Origin: Jiangella sp. DSM 45060 | Lineage (GTDB): Bacteria > Actinomycetota > Actinomycetes > Jiangellales > Jiangellaceae | Direction: 5' to 3' | Assembly (NCBI RefSeq): GCF_900105175.1 | Contig: NZ_LT629771.1 | Coordinates: forward strand, 4,668,501 to 4,732,500 | DNA: 64,000 nucleotides | Part shown: positions 54,419-63,424 of the stretch, piece by piece | How positions within the stretch are numbered: position 1 is the first letter of the stretch | Layout of the letters: each line of letters begins with the position of its first letter | The notes under the pieces: generated by a model | What the model saw: the letters and a program-made list of their open reading frames with translations, nothing else | What the model was told of the DNA's origin: nothing | Databases searched by the model: none | Made by a program: the position numbers and the translations under genes

Positions 54419-54461
54419 GCGGGAGTCCTTTCGTCGTTGGAAGAAGAGCGGGGCGGGCGCC

Positions 54462-55349
54462 TCAGTCCCGCTTGCGTGTGAACCGCCGGGTGAGCCTGTC
54501 GCCGACCAGCCCGATGCAGATGACCAGGACGGTGAGCGCGATACCGGGGAAGACCGTGATCCACCAGGCGGTGGCCAGGTGCTCCCGGCCGCCCGCGATG
54601 GCCTGGCCCCACGACACGATGTGCGGGGGAAGACCCAGACCGAGGAAGCTGAGTGCTGCCTCGGACAGCACCGCCGAGGCGAGTTCGATGGTGGCCAGGG
54701 CGACGACCGATCCGGTCAGGAACGGCACGATGTGGCGGGTGAGGGTCGCCGATTTGGACAGGCCCATGATCCGGGCGGCGTCCACCCAGTCGCGCTCCCG
54801 GGTCGACATCGTGATGCTGCGCGACAGCCGGGCGAAGCCGACCCAGCCGCCGACGGACAAGGCGATGATCACGACGTGCATGCCGCGCTCGAGCAGACCG
54901 GCGATGACGATCGCGAGCAGGATGCCGGGGAAGGCCATCAGGATGTCGACCGTCCGCGAGACGACGGCGTCGGACAGCCCGCCCGAATACCCCGCGATCG
55001 CACCGAGCGCGACTCCGATCAGGCCGCACAGCGCGACGACGGAGATGCCGATGATGAACGACGTCCGCGCGCCATACACGACCTGCGCCAGGACGTCGCG
55101 GCCCACGGCGTCGGTGCCCAGCCAGGCGGTGCCCGACTCCGTCGCCGAACCCGGGGGCAGGAGGCGCTCGGTGACCTCGGTGGCCACCGGGTGGTAGTCG
55201 ATCAGGAACGGGCCGATCGCGGCCGCGAGCACGTAGATGCCGATGATCACATACGGGATCGCGGCGAGCGGCCGACGCCGCCGGCGCGGGGCGGGCGGCG
55301 CCGCCGGACCGGGCGCGGACTCGGTGAGCAGGATGTCCGACTGGGTCAT
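54462..55349 (-). CDS. Dpp-type ABC importer permease C, operon B
   Basis: A 295-residue permease: first helix at about 31-52, LGTDAVGRDVLAQVVYGARTS, further helices and EAA loop RDWVDAARIMGLSKSATL. The ATG at 55349 overlaps the permease B stop (ATGA). Counterpart of 34068-34961, with nearly the same length and many shared segments (LLPPGS, MAFPGILLAIVIAG, SFLGLGLP). Confidence 0.93.
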   Translation of the reverse strand: MTQSDILLTESAPGPAAPPAPRRRRRPLAAIPYVIIGIYVLAAAIGPFLIDYHPVATEVTERLLPPGSATESGTAWLGTDAVGRDVLAQVVYGARTSFIIGISVVALCGLIGVALGAIAGYSGGLSDAVVSRTVDILMAFPGILLAIVIAGLLERGMHVVIIALSVGGWVGFARLSRSITMSTRERDWVDAARIMGLSKSATLTRHIVPFLTGSVVALATIELASAVLSEAALSFLGLGLPPHIVSWGQAIAGGREHLATAWWITVFPGIALTVLVICIGLVGDRLTRRFTRKRD

Positions 55350-56275
55350 CGGCGCGCCTCCAGTCGGATCCGGGGGTCGAGCTTGGCGTTGACGATGTCG
55401 GCGGCCAGGTTGAGGACGATCACGCACAGCGCGATCAGGACGGTGGCCGCCTGGACGACCGCGTAGTCACGGTTCCCGACCGCGCCGACCAGCAGCGATC
55501 CGAGGCCCGGCCACGCGAACACGGTCTCGATGATCACCGCGCCGCCGAGCAGCGTCCCGACCTGCAGGCCGACGACTGTCACCACGGGGATGAGCGAGTT
55601 CTTCACGACGTGGCCGGTCAGCACCTGCGTCTCGGTGAGGCCCTTCGAGCGGGCGGTCTGGACGAAGGCCTCCGACATCGTCTCGGCCACCCCGCTGCGG
55701 GTCATGCGGGCGACCAGTGCGGTGAACGGAATCGACAGCGTGACCGCCGGCAGGACGAGGTTGGCGAGGCTGCCACCGCCGGCGCTGGGCAGCACCTGGA
55801 GCTGCAGCGCGAAGATCAGGATGAACATGATGCCGACCCAGAACGGCGGCAGCGCCTGCAGACCGAGGGTGACCGTGGAGACCGCCCGGTCCAGCGCGCT
55901 CCCCGGCTTCTTGCCGGCGACGACTCCCAGGATCAGGCCGAGGACGATCGCCACGGCGGTCGCGGCCAGGGTGAGCTGAATGGTCGCCGGGAAGCGCTCG
56001 AGCACCTGGTCCATGGCCGGTCGGCCGAAGCGGTACGACTCGCCGAAGTCGAGGCGCAGGACGTCGCCGAGGTAGGAGAAGTACTGGAGCAGGAGCGGCC
56101 GGTCGAGGCCGAGGCTGTGCCTCAGCGCCTCGATCTCCGCGGCGGTCGCGTCCGGGCCGAGCGCCACCGTCGCCTGGTCACCGGGGGCGAGCCGCACGAC
56201 GACGAAGACGGCGGTGACGACGCCCCAGATGGTGAGCAGGCCGATCGCCAGTCGCTTGATGACGAAGTAGCTCAC
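55346..56275 (-). CDS. Dpp-type ABC importer permease B, operon B
   Basis: A 309-residue permease with N-terminal helix (FVIKRLAIGLLTIWGVVTAVFVV), APGDQATVALGPDATAA and EAA loop AFVQTARSKGLTETQVL. The GTG start at 56275 overlaps the LacI stop (GTGA), so in operon B the importer follows the regulator directly, whereas in operon A three genes are inserted at that point. Confidence 0.93.
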   Translation of the reverse strand: MSYFVIKRLAIGLLTIWGVVTAVFVVVRLAPGDQATVALGPDATAAEIEALRHSLGLDRPLLLQYFSYLGDVLRLDFGESYRFGRPAMDQVLERFPATIQLTLAATAVAIVLGLILGVVAGKKPGSALDRAVSTVTLGLQALPPFWVGIMFILIFALQLQVLPSAGGGSLANLVLPAVTLSIPFTALVARMTRSGVAETMSEAFVQTARSKGLTETQVLTGHVVKNSLIPVVTVVGLQVGTLLGGAVIIETVFAWPGLGSLLVGAVGNRDYAVVQAATVLIALCVIVLNLAADIVNAKLDPRIRLEARR

Positions 56276-57327
56276 CGCTGCGGTCCCTTCGGCGCCGCGG
56301 CGATCGAGTCGCCGGCGATCGGAGTACAGGCGACGTTGAGCTGCCGGTGCCCCCCGTCCTCGTCGTCCAGCAGATCGAGGAGCAGCCGGACGGCTTCTCG
56401 TCCCATCTGCTCGCGGTGCAGCGAGAACCGGGTCCAGTCGCGAGCGTCCTCGCCGAGCGCCGGGTCGCCGAGGAGGACCACCGAGCAGTCCTCGGGGATG
56501 CGGGCGCCGGCCTCCTCGGCGGCACGTTCGACGGCGACGATGGTGGTGTCGTCCTCGCTGGGTTCCACCAGCAGCGCGGTGATGCCCGCGGACAGCCAGC
56601 CGCGCACCTGGTCGCCGGTCACGGAGCCGACGTCGTCGACCACGCACTCGTCATCCGTGATCCCGGCTTCGCCGAGGCCCTGCCGGAAGCCGGACTCGCG
56701 GTCCCGGGTCGGTTCCTGCCCGTCGCTCAGCTTCAGGTAGGCCAGCCGGCGGTGTCCGAGCCGCGCCAACTCGCGGACCACACCACTGGTGGCGCCGACG
56801 TAGTCCGCCGCGACGTAGGAGAGTTCGGCGCCGGGAACCTCACGCCGGCCGATGAACACGAACGGGAAGTCCTCCTGGACCAATGCGGCGAGATCGTCGC
56901 GATGTAAATGGCGTCCGAGGAGCACACAACCGTCGGCCACTTTCAGCCGGTTGACGCCTCCCGCATAGATGCGGCGATCGCCTCCGGAACTCGCCGAGCT
57001 GAACAACAGCAGATCGTAGCCATACTCGGCGGTCGCCTCTTCCACGCCGAGGAGAAACGGGAAATAGAAGTCCCTCTGACCGACCGGAAATACGGGTTCG
57101 AACGTATAGAGCCCCAGCATGCGATTGCGCCCGCCCTTGAGCCGGCGCGCCGCCGCGTTGACCGTGTAGCCGAGCTCGGCGGCCGCCCGCAGTACCGCGC
57201 GGCGGGTGCCTTCGGCGACCTGCTCGCTCGCCGCGCCACCACTGATCACCAGTGACACCGTCGCCTGCGACACGCCGACGCGACGGGCTATGTCCACCTG
57301 GGTGGGTCGCCGTCGTTGCGCTGCCAT
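56272..57327 (-). CDS. LacI-family transcriptional regulator of operon B
   Basis: A 351-residue regulator highly similar to 38903-39976. Helix-turn-helix at residues 9-30 (VDIARRVGVSQATVSLVISG), hinge GYTVNAAARRLKGGR, effector domain opening RMLGLYTFEPVFPVGQRDFYFPFLLG, which is nearly shared with the paralogue. It is first in operon B and has AATACGTATT 11 bp upstream of its start codon. Because the recognition helices and operators of the two regulators are so alike, cross-regulation of the two operons is plausible. Confidence 0.94.
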   Translation of the reverse strand: MAAQRRRPTQVDIARRVGVSQATVSLVISGGAASEQVAEGTRRAVLRAAAELGYTVNAAARRLKGGRNRMLGLYTFEPVFPVGQRDFYFPFLLGVEEATAEYGYDLLLFSSASSGGDRRIYAGGVNRLKVADGCVLLGRHLHRDDLAALVQEDFPFVFIGRREVPGAELSYVAADYVGATSGVVRELARLGHRRLAYLKLSDGQEPTRDRESGFRQGLGEAGITDDECVVDDVGSVTGDQVRGWLSAGITALLVEPSEDDTTIVAVERAAEEAGARIPEDCSVVLLGDPALGEDARDWTRFSLHREQMGREAVRLLLDLLDDEDGGHRQLNVACTPIAGDSIAAAPKGPQR

Positions 57328-57337
57328 CTGAGTCCTT

Positions 57338-57347
57338 AATACGTATT
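57338..57347. promoter_or_regulatory. LacI operator at the operon B promoter
   Basis: AATACGTATT is a perfect 10-bp palindrome sharing the ATACGTAT core with the operon A operator. It lies 18 bp downstream of the -10 box and 11 bp upstream of the regulator start codon, where a bound repressor would block initiation or early elongation. Confidence 0.7.
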
Positions 57348-57365
57348 GGGTCTTGATGCGCGCTC

Positions 57366-57395
57366 ACGTTACGGATCGACGGCACCTGACGTCAA
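57366..57395 (-). promoter_or_regulatory. Promoter of operon B
   Basis: On the minus strand TTGACG (plus 57390-57395) and TAACGT (plus 57366-57371) are separated by 18 bp, the same boxes and spacing as in operon A apart from one base of the -10. Confidence 0.7.
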
Positions 57396-57422
57396 GGGCT
57401 TGATTCGAAATGTGATGACGCC

Positions 57423-57452
57423 CTACGTAACGTGGATGGCACCGTCACGTAG
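57423..57452. repeat. Imperfect inverted repeat upstream of operon B promoter
   Basis: CTACGTAACG (57423-57432) pairs with CGTCACGTAG (57443-57452) with one mismatch in ten, around a 10-nt loop. It lies 28 bp upstream of the -35 box. It may be a regulator site or the remains of a terminator. Confidence 0.4.
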
Positions 57453-58175
57453 CCCCCGGGCGCTGGACCGCGCCCGGACCGCGGCCCGGCCAGCGTGCGC
57501 CGCCGACGACCGTGCGGCGGAGGAACCCATCATTCGCCGATCGTGGCCTCGAGATCCGCACTGGCGTGTTCACCGGCTCCGCGAATTCCCACGCCCGCGG
57601 AAGTCGAAGAACCGTCCCGCCGACCGGCAGAGAGTGCGATCTCGGGTCGGCCGACGTGGCGCCTCACCCCGTCGACCAGCGCTGTCGAGTTCTGGTGATG
57701 AACGGCGGAATCGGCCGCTCCGCGTCTGAAAATCAGCGGTGAATCCACTCGCGGAGACGATGCGCCGGCGAATGGTGACGGGCATTCTCGGCATTCTCGA
57801 AATGCCGCCTGCCGAAGCGGAACTCGACCAGGATCGAGACCATACCCAGCGCGCAGTGAGTCGAGCCGGCTGCGGCTGGAACCGCGTCCAGTTCCCTCGC
57901 GCCCAGCCACCGACGGTCCGGTGCGGCATCGCGCACGACGTTCGATGATGCGGCGTCACCGCAAGACGCCGGCGCAGCGCTGACCGGACGTCGCACTTAT
58001 CGATCCAGGCCAAGCGTCGTTCGCACGGTGAGTCCAGGTGGGCAAGTCGCCCCTCCGATACCGCCTCCTCCGATTCGCGGACACCGCATAACGCGCGGCC
58101 CAGCAACAGGACCTCTGAGCACCGGCGCACGTTCCACTACGCTGCGAGGTTCATGCCGCGTCGGTCATGTCAGTC
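57453..58175. other. Region without recognisable genes
   Basis: About 720 bp between the operon B promoter region and the recombinase relic. Short open frames exist on both strands, but none has a ribosome binding site, family motif or convincing codon pattern. The stretch is probably decayed sequence belonging to the recombinase-bearing element. Confidence 0.5.
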
Positions 58176-58815
58176 TCAACAGGGTCGAGATGGTCGAGCA
58201 TTTGCTCCTCGGCGTCGGTCTCGGGTTTCGACAGCAGGGTCGCCTGGCCGGAGGGTTGTCTCAAGCACCTGCGCTGCCGTGAAGTCGACCGATTGATCCG
58301 GCTCGACGTAGTGACCCTCGGTGACCGCCTTTGAGGTATACCCCAGACGGGTGGCCGCGGCGTCCAGACCCAAGCCGCGTGCCAGAAGTGCGGGAGTGGT
58401 TGGCCCGCGAGTACGAGATCGCCTGCTCGGCCTTGAGGAACGCCTCGCCCCGGCCGGTGGTGATCTCGCCCAGGATGAAGTGCTCGAAGAACGGCCGGGC
58501 GTGCAGCCGCAGATCGTCGCGGTAGTTGTTCTTGGTGTTCTCCGCGATGTCGCGCTGCTCGAGATCGGCGAGCCAGAGTTCCACCAGATCGCCGAACGGC
58601 CTGGACAGACTCAACAGCCCACCCGTGCCGTAGCCGGGCCGGCAGACCAAGCGCTCCTTGAGCTCGGCCTGCGCGGCCGTCCGCGAACCCGCGGTCGCCG
58701 TCACCTCACGCAACTGGCCGTCCAGATCGCGGTACCGGGTGCGGGCGACGTAGCGGCGGTAGCCGCACTGCTTGATGTTGACCGCGCCGTAGGTACCGAT
58801 CGCCGTGCGCGGCCG
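58176..58815 (-). pseudogene. Tyrosine recombinase (phage-type integrase) relic with internal deletion
   Basis: The 5' part (58815 down to about 58395) encodes the arm- and core-binding N-terminal domain (KQCGYRRYVARTRYRDLDG, RPFGDLVELWLADLEQRDI, NTKNNYRDDL, AFLKAEQAISYSRANHSRT). It is then joined out of frame to the C-terminal end (about 58390 down to 58176; LARGLGLDAAATRLGYTSKAV, EGHYVEPDQ), which carries the catalytic-tyrosine segment. The middle of the catalytic domain, with the two arginines and the HxxR box, is gone, so the enzyme is dead. No good start codon remains. It lies directly beyond the 3' end of tRNA-Ala, the usual place for an integrase of a tRNA-targeted element. Confidence 0.85.
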
Positions 58816-58900
58816 TCATGCAGGTGCACCAGACGCGCCGAGCGGCCATGTCGCCGGTCCTCGATGAGGACCCGACATGACCGCTGACCTGCGAATCGGG

Positions 58901-58973
58901 TGGAGCTGAGGGGACTCGAACCCCTGACCCCCTCCATGCCATGGAGGTGCGCTACCAGCTGCGCCACAGCCCC
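58901..58973 (-). tRNA. tRNA-Ala (anticodon GGC)
   Basis: A 73-nt cloverleaf on the minus strand. The acceptor stem GGGGCTG pairs with CAGCTCC and contains the G3-U70 pair that identifies alanine tRNAs. The anticodon stem CCTCC/GGAGG encloses loop ATGGCAT with anticodon GGC; the T-arm has GGTTCGAGTCC. CCA is not encoded. The integrase relic lies 85 bp beyond its 3' end. Confidence 0.96.
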
Positions 58974-59087
58974 GTGCCGAACGGCTTCGTAAGCTTAGCC
59001 GACGGCTGGGTGAACCTCATAATCGGACCCATCCCTGCGGCGACCGGCCCGGTGGAGCGGCCGATCGACCTCGGAGAGAGTACCAGG

Positions 59088-59723
59088 TCACCCCTCTTCG
59101 ATCACCACCGGAGTGGGCAGGGTGCCGGCGTTGTGCTCGACCAGGATCCAGCCGTCGTCGCCTTCGCGGAGCATGGACCACGAGCAGTTGGAGAGCCCGC
59201 CGACGTTGGTGAAAAGGTGCAGCGGCATGCCGATGAGCGCGGCGATGCCGAGCCGGGCCGCGCCGCCGTGGGAGGTGAGGACGGCGAGGCCGTTCTCGGG
59301 CAGCCGGGCGGCGGCGTCGTTGACGGCGGCGAACATCCGCTCGGCCACCTCCTGACGGGTCTCGCCGCCGCCGACGCGGAGTAGCGGGTCGCCGCCGCGC
59401 CAGGCCTTGTACTGGTCGGGCCAGCGGGCGGCGATCTCGGCGGACGTGCAGCCCTGCCAGTCGCCGGCGAAGGTCTCGCGCAGGCGCGGGTCCAGGACGA
59501 CGTCCAGGCCGACGAGGGCGGCGAGGGCCGCCGTGGTGTCCTGGGCGCGCTGAAGGTCCGACGACACCAGCAGGTCCGGCGCGAGCGCGGCCAGCCGGGC
59601 CGCGGCGTCGCGCGCCTGCTCCCGGCCGAGCTCGTCGAGGTCGACGTCGGTCTGGCCCTGGAACCGCCCGGCGGCGTTCCACTCCGTGCGTCCGTGCCGC
59701 CAGAGGACGACGCGACGGCTCAC
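59088..59723 (-). CDS. Histidine phosphatase family protein (phosphoglycerate mutase-like)
   Basis: A 211-residue phosphatase. The catalytic RHG motif is in LWRHGRTEWN (residues 7-16, phospho-histidine His10), with the second arginine in SSDLQRAQDT, acid residue in RLRETFAGDWQG and the late histidine in LTSHGGAAR. The GTG start at 59723 overlaps the rsfS stop (GTGA). Conserved in actinobacteria after rsfS; often annotated as phosphoglycerate mutase, but a glucosyl-3-phosphoglycerate phosphatase-like role is equally possible. Confidence 0.92.
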   Translation of the reverse strand: MSRRVVLWRHGRTEWNAAGRFQGQTDVDLDELGREQARDAAARLAALAPDLLVSSDLQRAQDTTAALAALVGLDVVLDPRLRETFAGDWQGCTSAEIAARWPDQYKAWRGGDPLLRVGGGETRQEVAERMFAAVNDAAARLPENGLAVLTSHGGAARLGIAALIGMPLHLFTNVGGLSNCSWSMLREGDDGWILVEHNAGTLPTPVVIEEG

Positions 59724-60118
59724 TCCTCGTCCCCGGAGCGCGGGCCCCGTCCGGCGTTCACCTCGGCCGGCAGTTCGATGGTCGGGCAGTCCTTCCACAG
59801 CCGCTCGAGGGCGTAGAACACCCGCTCCTCGGCATGCTGCACGTGCACGACGATCTCGACGTAGTCGAGCAGCACCCAGCGGCCCTCACGCTCGCCCTCA
59901 CGGCTGACGGGACGGGCGCCGAGGTCGCGCAGCCGCTCCTCGACGGCGTCGACGACGGAGCGCACCTGGCGGTCGTTGGAGGCCGAGCACACCAGGAAGA
60001 CGTCGGTGATCGCCATGCGCTCGGACACGTCGAAGGCGACGATGTCGTCGGCCAGCTTGTCGGACGCGGCCTCCGCGGCGGCGACCGCCAACTGGATGGC
60101 GCGATCGGTTGCGGTCAA
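59720..60118 (-). CDS. rsfS: Ribosome silencing factor RsfS
   Basis: A 132-residue protein that binds ribosomal protein uL14 and blocks joining of the ribosomal subunits under starvation. The family core is clear: ADDIVAFDVSERMAITDVFLVCSASNDRQV and the C-terminal WVLLDYVEIVVHVQHAEERVFYALERLW. It starts at a TTG (60118) with AAGGAA upstream. Placed between nadD and the phosphatase, as is usual in actinobacteria. Confidence 0.95.
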   Translation of the reverse strand: MTATDRAIQLAVAAAEAASDKLADDIVAFDVSERMAITDVFLVCSASNDRQVRSVVDAVEERLRDLGARPVSREGEREGRWVLLDYVEIVVHVQHAEERVFYALERLWKDCPTIELPAEVNAGRGPRSGDEE

Positions 60119-60167
60119 GCGGCGTTCCTTTCTGTGTGGGTACCGGTGAGTCGACCGGTCCAGAGTC

Positions 60168-60773
60168 TCATGCCTCGACGTAGAGGCCGCGTTTGTTGAT
60201 GTACTGGACGATGCCGTCGGGCACGAGGTACCAGATGGGCTCGTCGCCGGCGACGCGCTGGCGGCACTCGCTGGACGAGATCGCCAGCGCGGGCACCTCG
60301 ACCAGCGTCACCTTGCCCTCGGGCAGCCCCACGGCGGAGAGGTCGTGCCCCGGCCGGGTGCAGCCGACGAAGTGCGCGAGGTCGAACAGCTCGTCGTGGT
60401 CGCGCCAGGACAGGATCTGCCCGAGCGCGTCGGCGCCGGTGATGAAGAACAGCTCGGTGTCGTCGCCGTACTGCGCGCGCAGGTCGCGAAGGGTATCGAC
60501 GGTGTATGTGGGACCGGCGCGGTTGATGTCGACCCGGCTGACGGAGAACACCGGGTTCGACGCGGTGGCGATGACCGTCATCAGGTAGCGGTCCTCGGCC
60601 GGGGTGACGTCGCGGCCGGTCTTCTGCCACGGCTGCCCGGTGGGCACGAACACCACCTCGTCGAGGTGGAACCAGTGTTGTACCTCGCTGGCCGCCACCA
60701 GGTGGCCGTGATGGATGGGGTCGAACGTCCCACCCATGACGCCGAGCCGTTTCGGGTTGCTCACCGACGACAC
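60168..60773 (-). CDS. nadD: Nicotinate-nucleotide adenylyltransferase
   Basis: A 201-residue enzyme that makes deamido-NAD from nicotinate mononucleotide and ATP. The nucleotidyltransferase motif [11 protein letters not shown] is at residues 14-24, and AISSSECR near 167 replaces the usual ISSTxIR. The GTG at 60773 is used; a GTG three codons later is possible. Followed by rsfS after 49 bp. Confidence 0.96.
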   Translation of the reverse strand: MSSVSNPKRLGVMGGTFDPIHHGHLVAASEVQHWFHLDEVVFVPTGQPWQKTGRDVTPAEDRYLMTVIATASNPVFSVSRVDINRAGPTYTVDTLRDLRAQYGDDTELFFITGADALGQILSWRDHDELFDLAHFVGCTRPGHDLSAVGLPEGKVTLVEVPALAISSSECRQRVAGDEPIWYLVPDGIVQYINKRGLYVEA

Positions 60774-60792
60774 CGTAGCGGCCGCAGCCTGG

Positions 60793-60942
60793 TCAGGCGT
60801 GCGCGCGGCCCTTGCCGAAGCTCAGCACGATCAGCAGCAGCACGAGGAGAATGCCGAACGCGGAGACCCCCCACGCCCACGCGGGGAACCCCTCCGACGA
60901 CGAGGAGTGCGCCTCCTCGGCCAGCAGCACGACTGTGTCCAT
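60793..60942 (-). CDS. Small single-pass membrane protein between proA and nadD
   Basis: A 49-residue protein: short acidic N-terminus with [15 protein letters not shown], one transmembrane helix (about 23-41, [17 protein letters not shown]) and a basic tail GKGRAHA. The positive-inside rule places the C-terminus in the cytoplasm. It sits 17 bp after proA and 19 bp before nadD. I know similar small helices at this position in other actinobacteria, so I consider it real despite its size and weak ribosome binding site. Function unknown. Confidence 0.75.
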   Translation of the reverse strand: MDTVVLLAEEAHSSSSEGFPAWAWGVSAFGILLVLLLIVLSFGKGRAHA

Positions 60943-60959
60943 GGGGCAGAAGCCTACCG

Positions 60960-62207
60960 TCAGCCCCGCACGTGTCCGTCACCGGTGACGACGTACGTGG
61001 TGGTGGTCAGCTCCGGCAGCCCCATCGGGCCCCTGGCGTGCAGCTTCTGCGTGGAGATGCCGATCTCGGCGCCGAAGCCCAGCTGCTCGCCGTCGGTGAA
61101 CCGGGTGGAGGCGTTGACCATGACGGCCGCGGAGTCGGTGGTGGCCGCGAACCGCCGCGACGCCGCCAGCGACCGCGTCACGATGGCCTCGGTGTGCCCG
61201 CTCCCCCAGCGCCGGATGTGCGCGACGGCGTCGTCGAGGGTGTCGACGACGGCGGCGGCGAGGTCGAGCGAGAGGTACTCGGCGGCCCAGTCGTCGTCGG
61301 TGGCCGGCACGACGGCGGCGTCGTAGCCCTGGACGCGCGCGTCGCCGTGGACGGTGACCCCGGCCTCGCGCAGCGCGGCCAGCGCCGACGGCAGGAACTC
61401 GGCGGCGACGCCGGCGTGCACGAGCAGCGTCTCGGCGGCGTTGCACACGCTGGGCCGCTGCGTCTTGGCGTTGAGCAGGATCTGCAGCGCCATGGCGAGG
61501 TCGGCGTCGGCGTCGACGTACACGTGGCAGTTGCCGACCCCGGTCTCGATGACGGGGACGGTGGACTCCTCGACGACGCTGCGGATGAGCCCGGCGCCGC
61601 CGCGCGGGATGAGGACGTCGACCAGGCCGCGCGCCCGCATGAGCTCCTTCGCCTGGTCGCGACCGCCCGGGACCAGTTGGACGGCGGCGCGCGGCAGCCC
61701 GGCGCCCTCGGCCGCCGCGGCCAGGACGGCGACGATGGCCTCGTTGGACGCGGCCGCGCTGGACGAGCCCTTGAGCAGGACGGCGTTGCCGCTCTTCAGC
61801 GCGAGCCCGGCGGCGTCGGCGGTGACGTTGGGGCGGGCCTCGTAGATGATGCCGACGACGCCCAGCGGCACCCGGCGCTGCGTGACCTGCAGGCCGTTGG
61901 GCAGCGTGTAGCCGCGCACGATCTCGCCGACGGGGTCGGGCAGCCCGGCGACCTGCCGCAGCCCGCCCGCCATGCCGGCGATGCGCGAGTCGTCGAGCCG
62001 GAGGCGGTCGATCATGGCGTCGGGGGTGCCGGTCTCGCGGGCCCGCTCGACGTCGGCGGCGTTGCGCTCGATGATCGCCGCCGCGTTGGCCTCGAGCGCG
62101 TCGGCCATGGCGTGCAGGGCGGCGTCCTTCTCGGCGCGGGTGCGGACGGCGAGGTCGGCGGCGGCGCCGCGGGCGGCCCGGCCGAGGTCGGCGACGGTGG
62201 TGGTCAC
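60960..62207 (-). CDS. proA: Gamma-glutamyl phosphate reductase
   Basis: A 415-residue enzyme reducing gamma-glutamyl phosphate to glutamate semialdehyde with NADPH, second step of proline synthesis. The catalytic cysteine is in [46 protein letters not shown] is the family nucleotide-binding stretch. It starts at a GTG (62207), 74 bp after proB. Confidence 0.97.
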   Translation of the reverse strand: MTTTVADLGRAARGAAADLAVRTRAEKDAALHAMADALEANAAAIIERNAADVERARETGTPDAMIDRLRLDDSRIAGMAGGLRQVAGLPDPVGEIVRGYTLPNGLQVTQRRVPLGVVGIIYEARPNVTADAAGLALKSGNAVLLKGSSSAAASNEAIVAVLAAAAEGAGLPRAAVQLVPGGRDQAKELMRARGLVDVLIPRGGAGLIRSVVEESTVPVIETGVGNCHVYVDADADLAMALQILLNAKTQRPSVCNAAETLLVHAGVAAEFLPSALAALREAGVTVHGDARVQGYDAAVVPATDDDWAAEYLSLDLAAAVVDTLDDAVAHIRRWGSGHTEAIVTRSLAASRRFAATTDSAAVMVNASTRFTDGEQLGFGAEIGISTQKLHARGPMGLPELTTTTYVVTGDGHVRG

Positions 62208-62281
62208 GCGGCCAGTCTAGGCGGTGTACGCCGCCGGCCGGTCGGCCCGCTCACCCGGCCGGCCGAGCGGGGACGTCGCCA

Positions 62282-63424
62282 TCAGCGGCGCGGCCGGCCG
62301 AGCAGCACGAGGTCGTCGCGGTGGACGACCTCGCGCTCGTACTCAGGGCCGAGGTCGCGGGCCAGCTCCTTGGTCGAGTGGCCGAGCAGCGCCGGCAGCT
62401 CCGCCGCGTCGTAGTTGACGACGCCGCGGGCGACGGCGCGGCCGGACTCGTCCAGCAGGTCGACCGGGTCGCCGGCCGTGAACGTGCCGGTGACGGCGGT
62501 GATGCCGGCCGGGAGCAGCGACGCGCCGCGCTCGACCAGCGCCCGCACGGCGCCCGCGTCGAGCGTGAGCGACCCGCGGCCGTCGGTGGCGTGCTCCAGC
62601 CACAGCAGCCGCGTGGCTCGGCGGCCGGCCCGGCGGTGGAACCAGGTGCCGGCGGCGTCGCCGGCCAGCACCGCGGACACCTCGGGCGCCGACGCCAGCA
62701 CGACGTCGGCGCCGGAGCCGGTGGCGATGGAGGCCGCCTCGACCTTCGTCACCATGCCGCCGCTGCCCAGCCCGGACCGGCCGGCCGAGCCGACGTCGAT
62801 GCCGTCGAGGTCGCTCAGGCTGTGCACGTCGGTGAGCCGCGTGGCGCCCGGCTTGTGCGGGTTGCCGTCGTACAGGCCGTCGACGTCGGAGAGCAGGACC
62901 AGCAGGTCGGCGTGGACCAGCTGCGCCACCAGGGCGGCCAGCCGGTCGTTGTCGCCGAAGCGGATCTCGTGGGTGGCGACGGTGTCGTTCTCGTTGACGA
63001 CCGGGACGACGCCGAGGTTCAGCAGCTGGTGCAGCGTCCGGTAGGCGTTGCGGTAGTGCGAGCGACGGGTGACGTCGTCGACCGTCAGCAGCACCTGGCC
63101 CACCCGCAGGCCGTGACCGGCGAACGCGGACGTGTACGTGGCCATCAGCAGGCCCTGCCCGACGCTGGCGGCGGCCTGCTGCCGGGCGAGGTCGCGCGGC
63201 CGCGTGGCCAGGCCCAGCGGCGCCAGCCCGGCCGCGATGGCCCCGGACGACACCAGCACGACCTCGCGGCCCGACGCGCGCGCCTTCGCCAGCGCGTCGA
63301 CCACGGTGGCGACCCGGGCGTCATCGATGCCGCCCTGCGTGGTGGTGAGCGACGACGACCCGACCTTCACGACCACGCGCTGCGCGGCCGCGACGGCCCC
63401 GCGGGCGGTGACGTGACCGGTCAT
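62282..63424 (-). CDS. proB: Glutamate 5-kinase
   Basis: A 380-residue enzyme phosphorylating glutamate, first step of proline synthesis and the usual target of proline feedback. The amino-acid kinase domain (15-255) has [45 protein letters not shown] and the [14 protein letters not shown] loop; a C-terminal PUA domain (about 275-370) is present. The ATG at 63424 overlaps the obg stop by 4 nt. Confidence 0.97.
   Translation of the reverse strand: MTGHVTARGAVAAAQRVVVKVGSSSLTTTQGGIDDARVATVVDALAKARASGREVVLVSSGAIAAGLAPLGLATRPRDLARQQAAASVGQGLLMATYTSAFAGHGLRVGQVLLTVDDVTRRSHYRNAYRTLHQLLNLGVVPVVNENDTVATHEIRFGDNDRLAALVAQLVHADLLVLLSDVDGLYDGNPHKPGATRLTDVHSLSDLDGIDVGSAGRSGLGSGGMVTKVEAASIATGSGADVVLASAPEVSAVLAGDAAGTWFHRRAGRRATRLLWLEHATDGRGSLTLDAGAVRALVERGASLLPAGITAVTGTFTAGDPVDLLDESGRAVARGVVNYDAAELPALLGHSTKELARDLGPEYEREVVHRDDLVLLGRPRR

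Noticed and set aside
57423-57452. Hairpin as an operon B terminator or attenuator
   Set aside because: It lies upstream of the promoter, not downstream of a gene, and has a mismatch and no T-run; kept only as an inverted repeat of unknown role.
57570-58130. Open frame of 186 codons on the minus strand in the gap between operon B and the recombinase relic
   Set aside because: Composition is arginine/serine-rich without secondary-structure pattern, family motif or ribosome binding site; other frames are equally open. Treated as non-coding.
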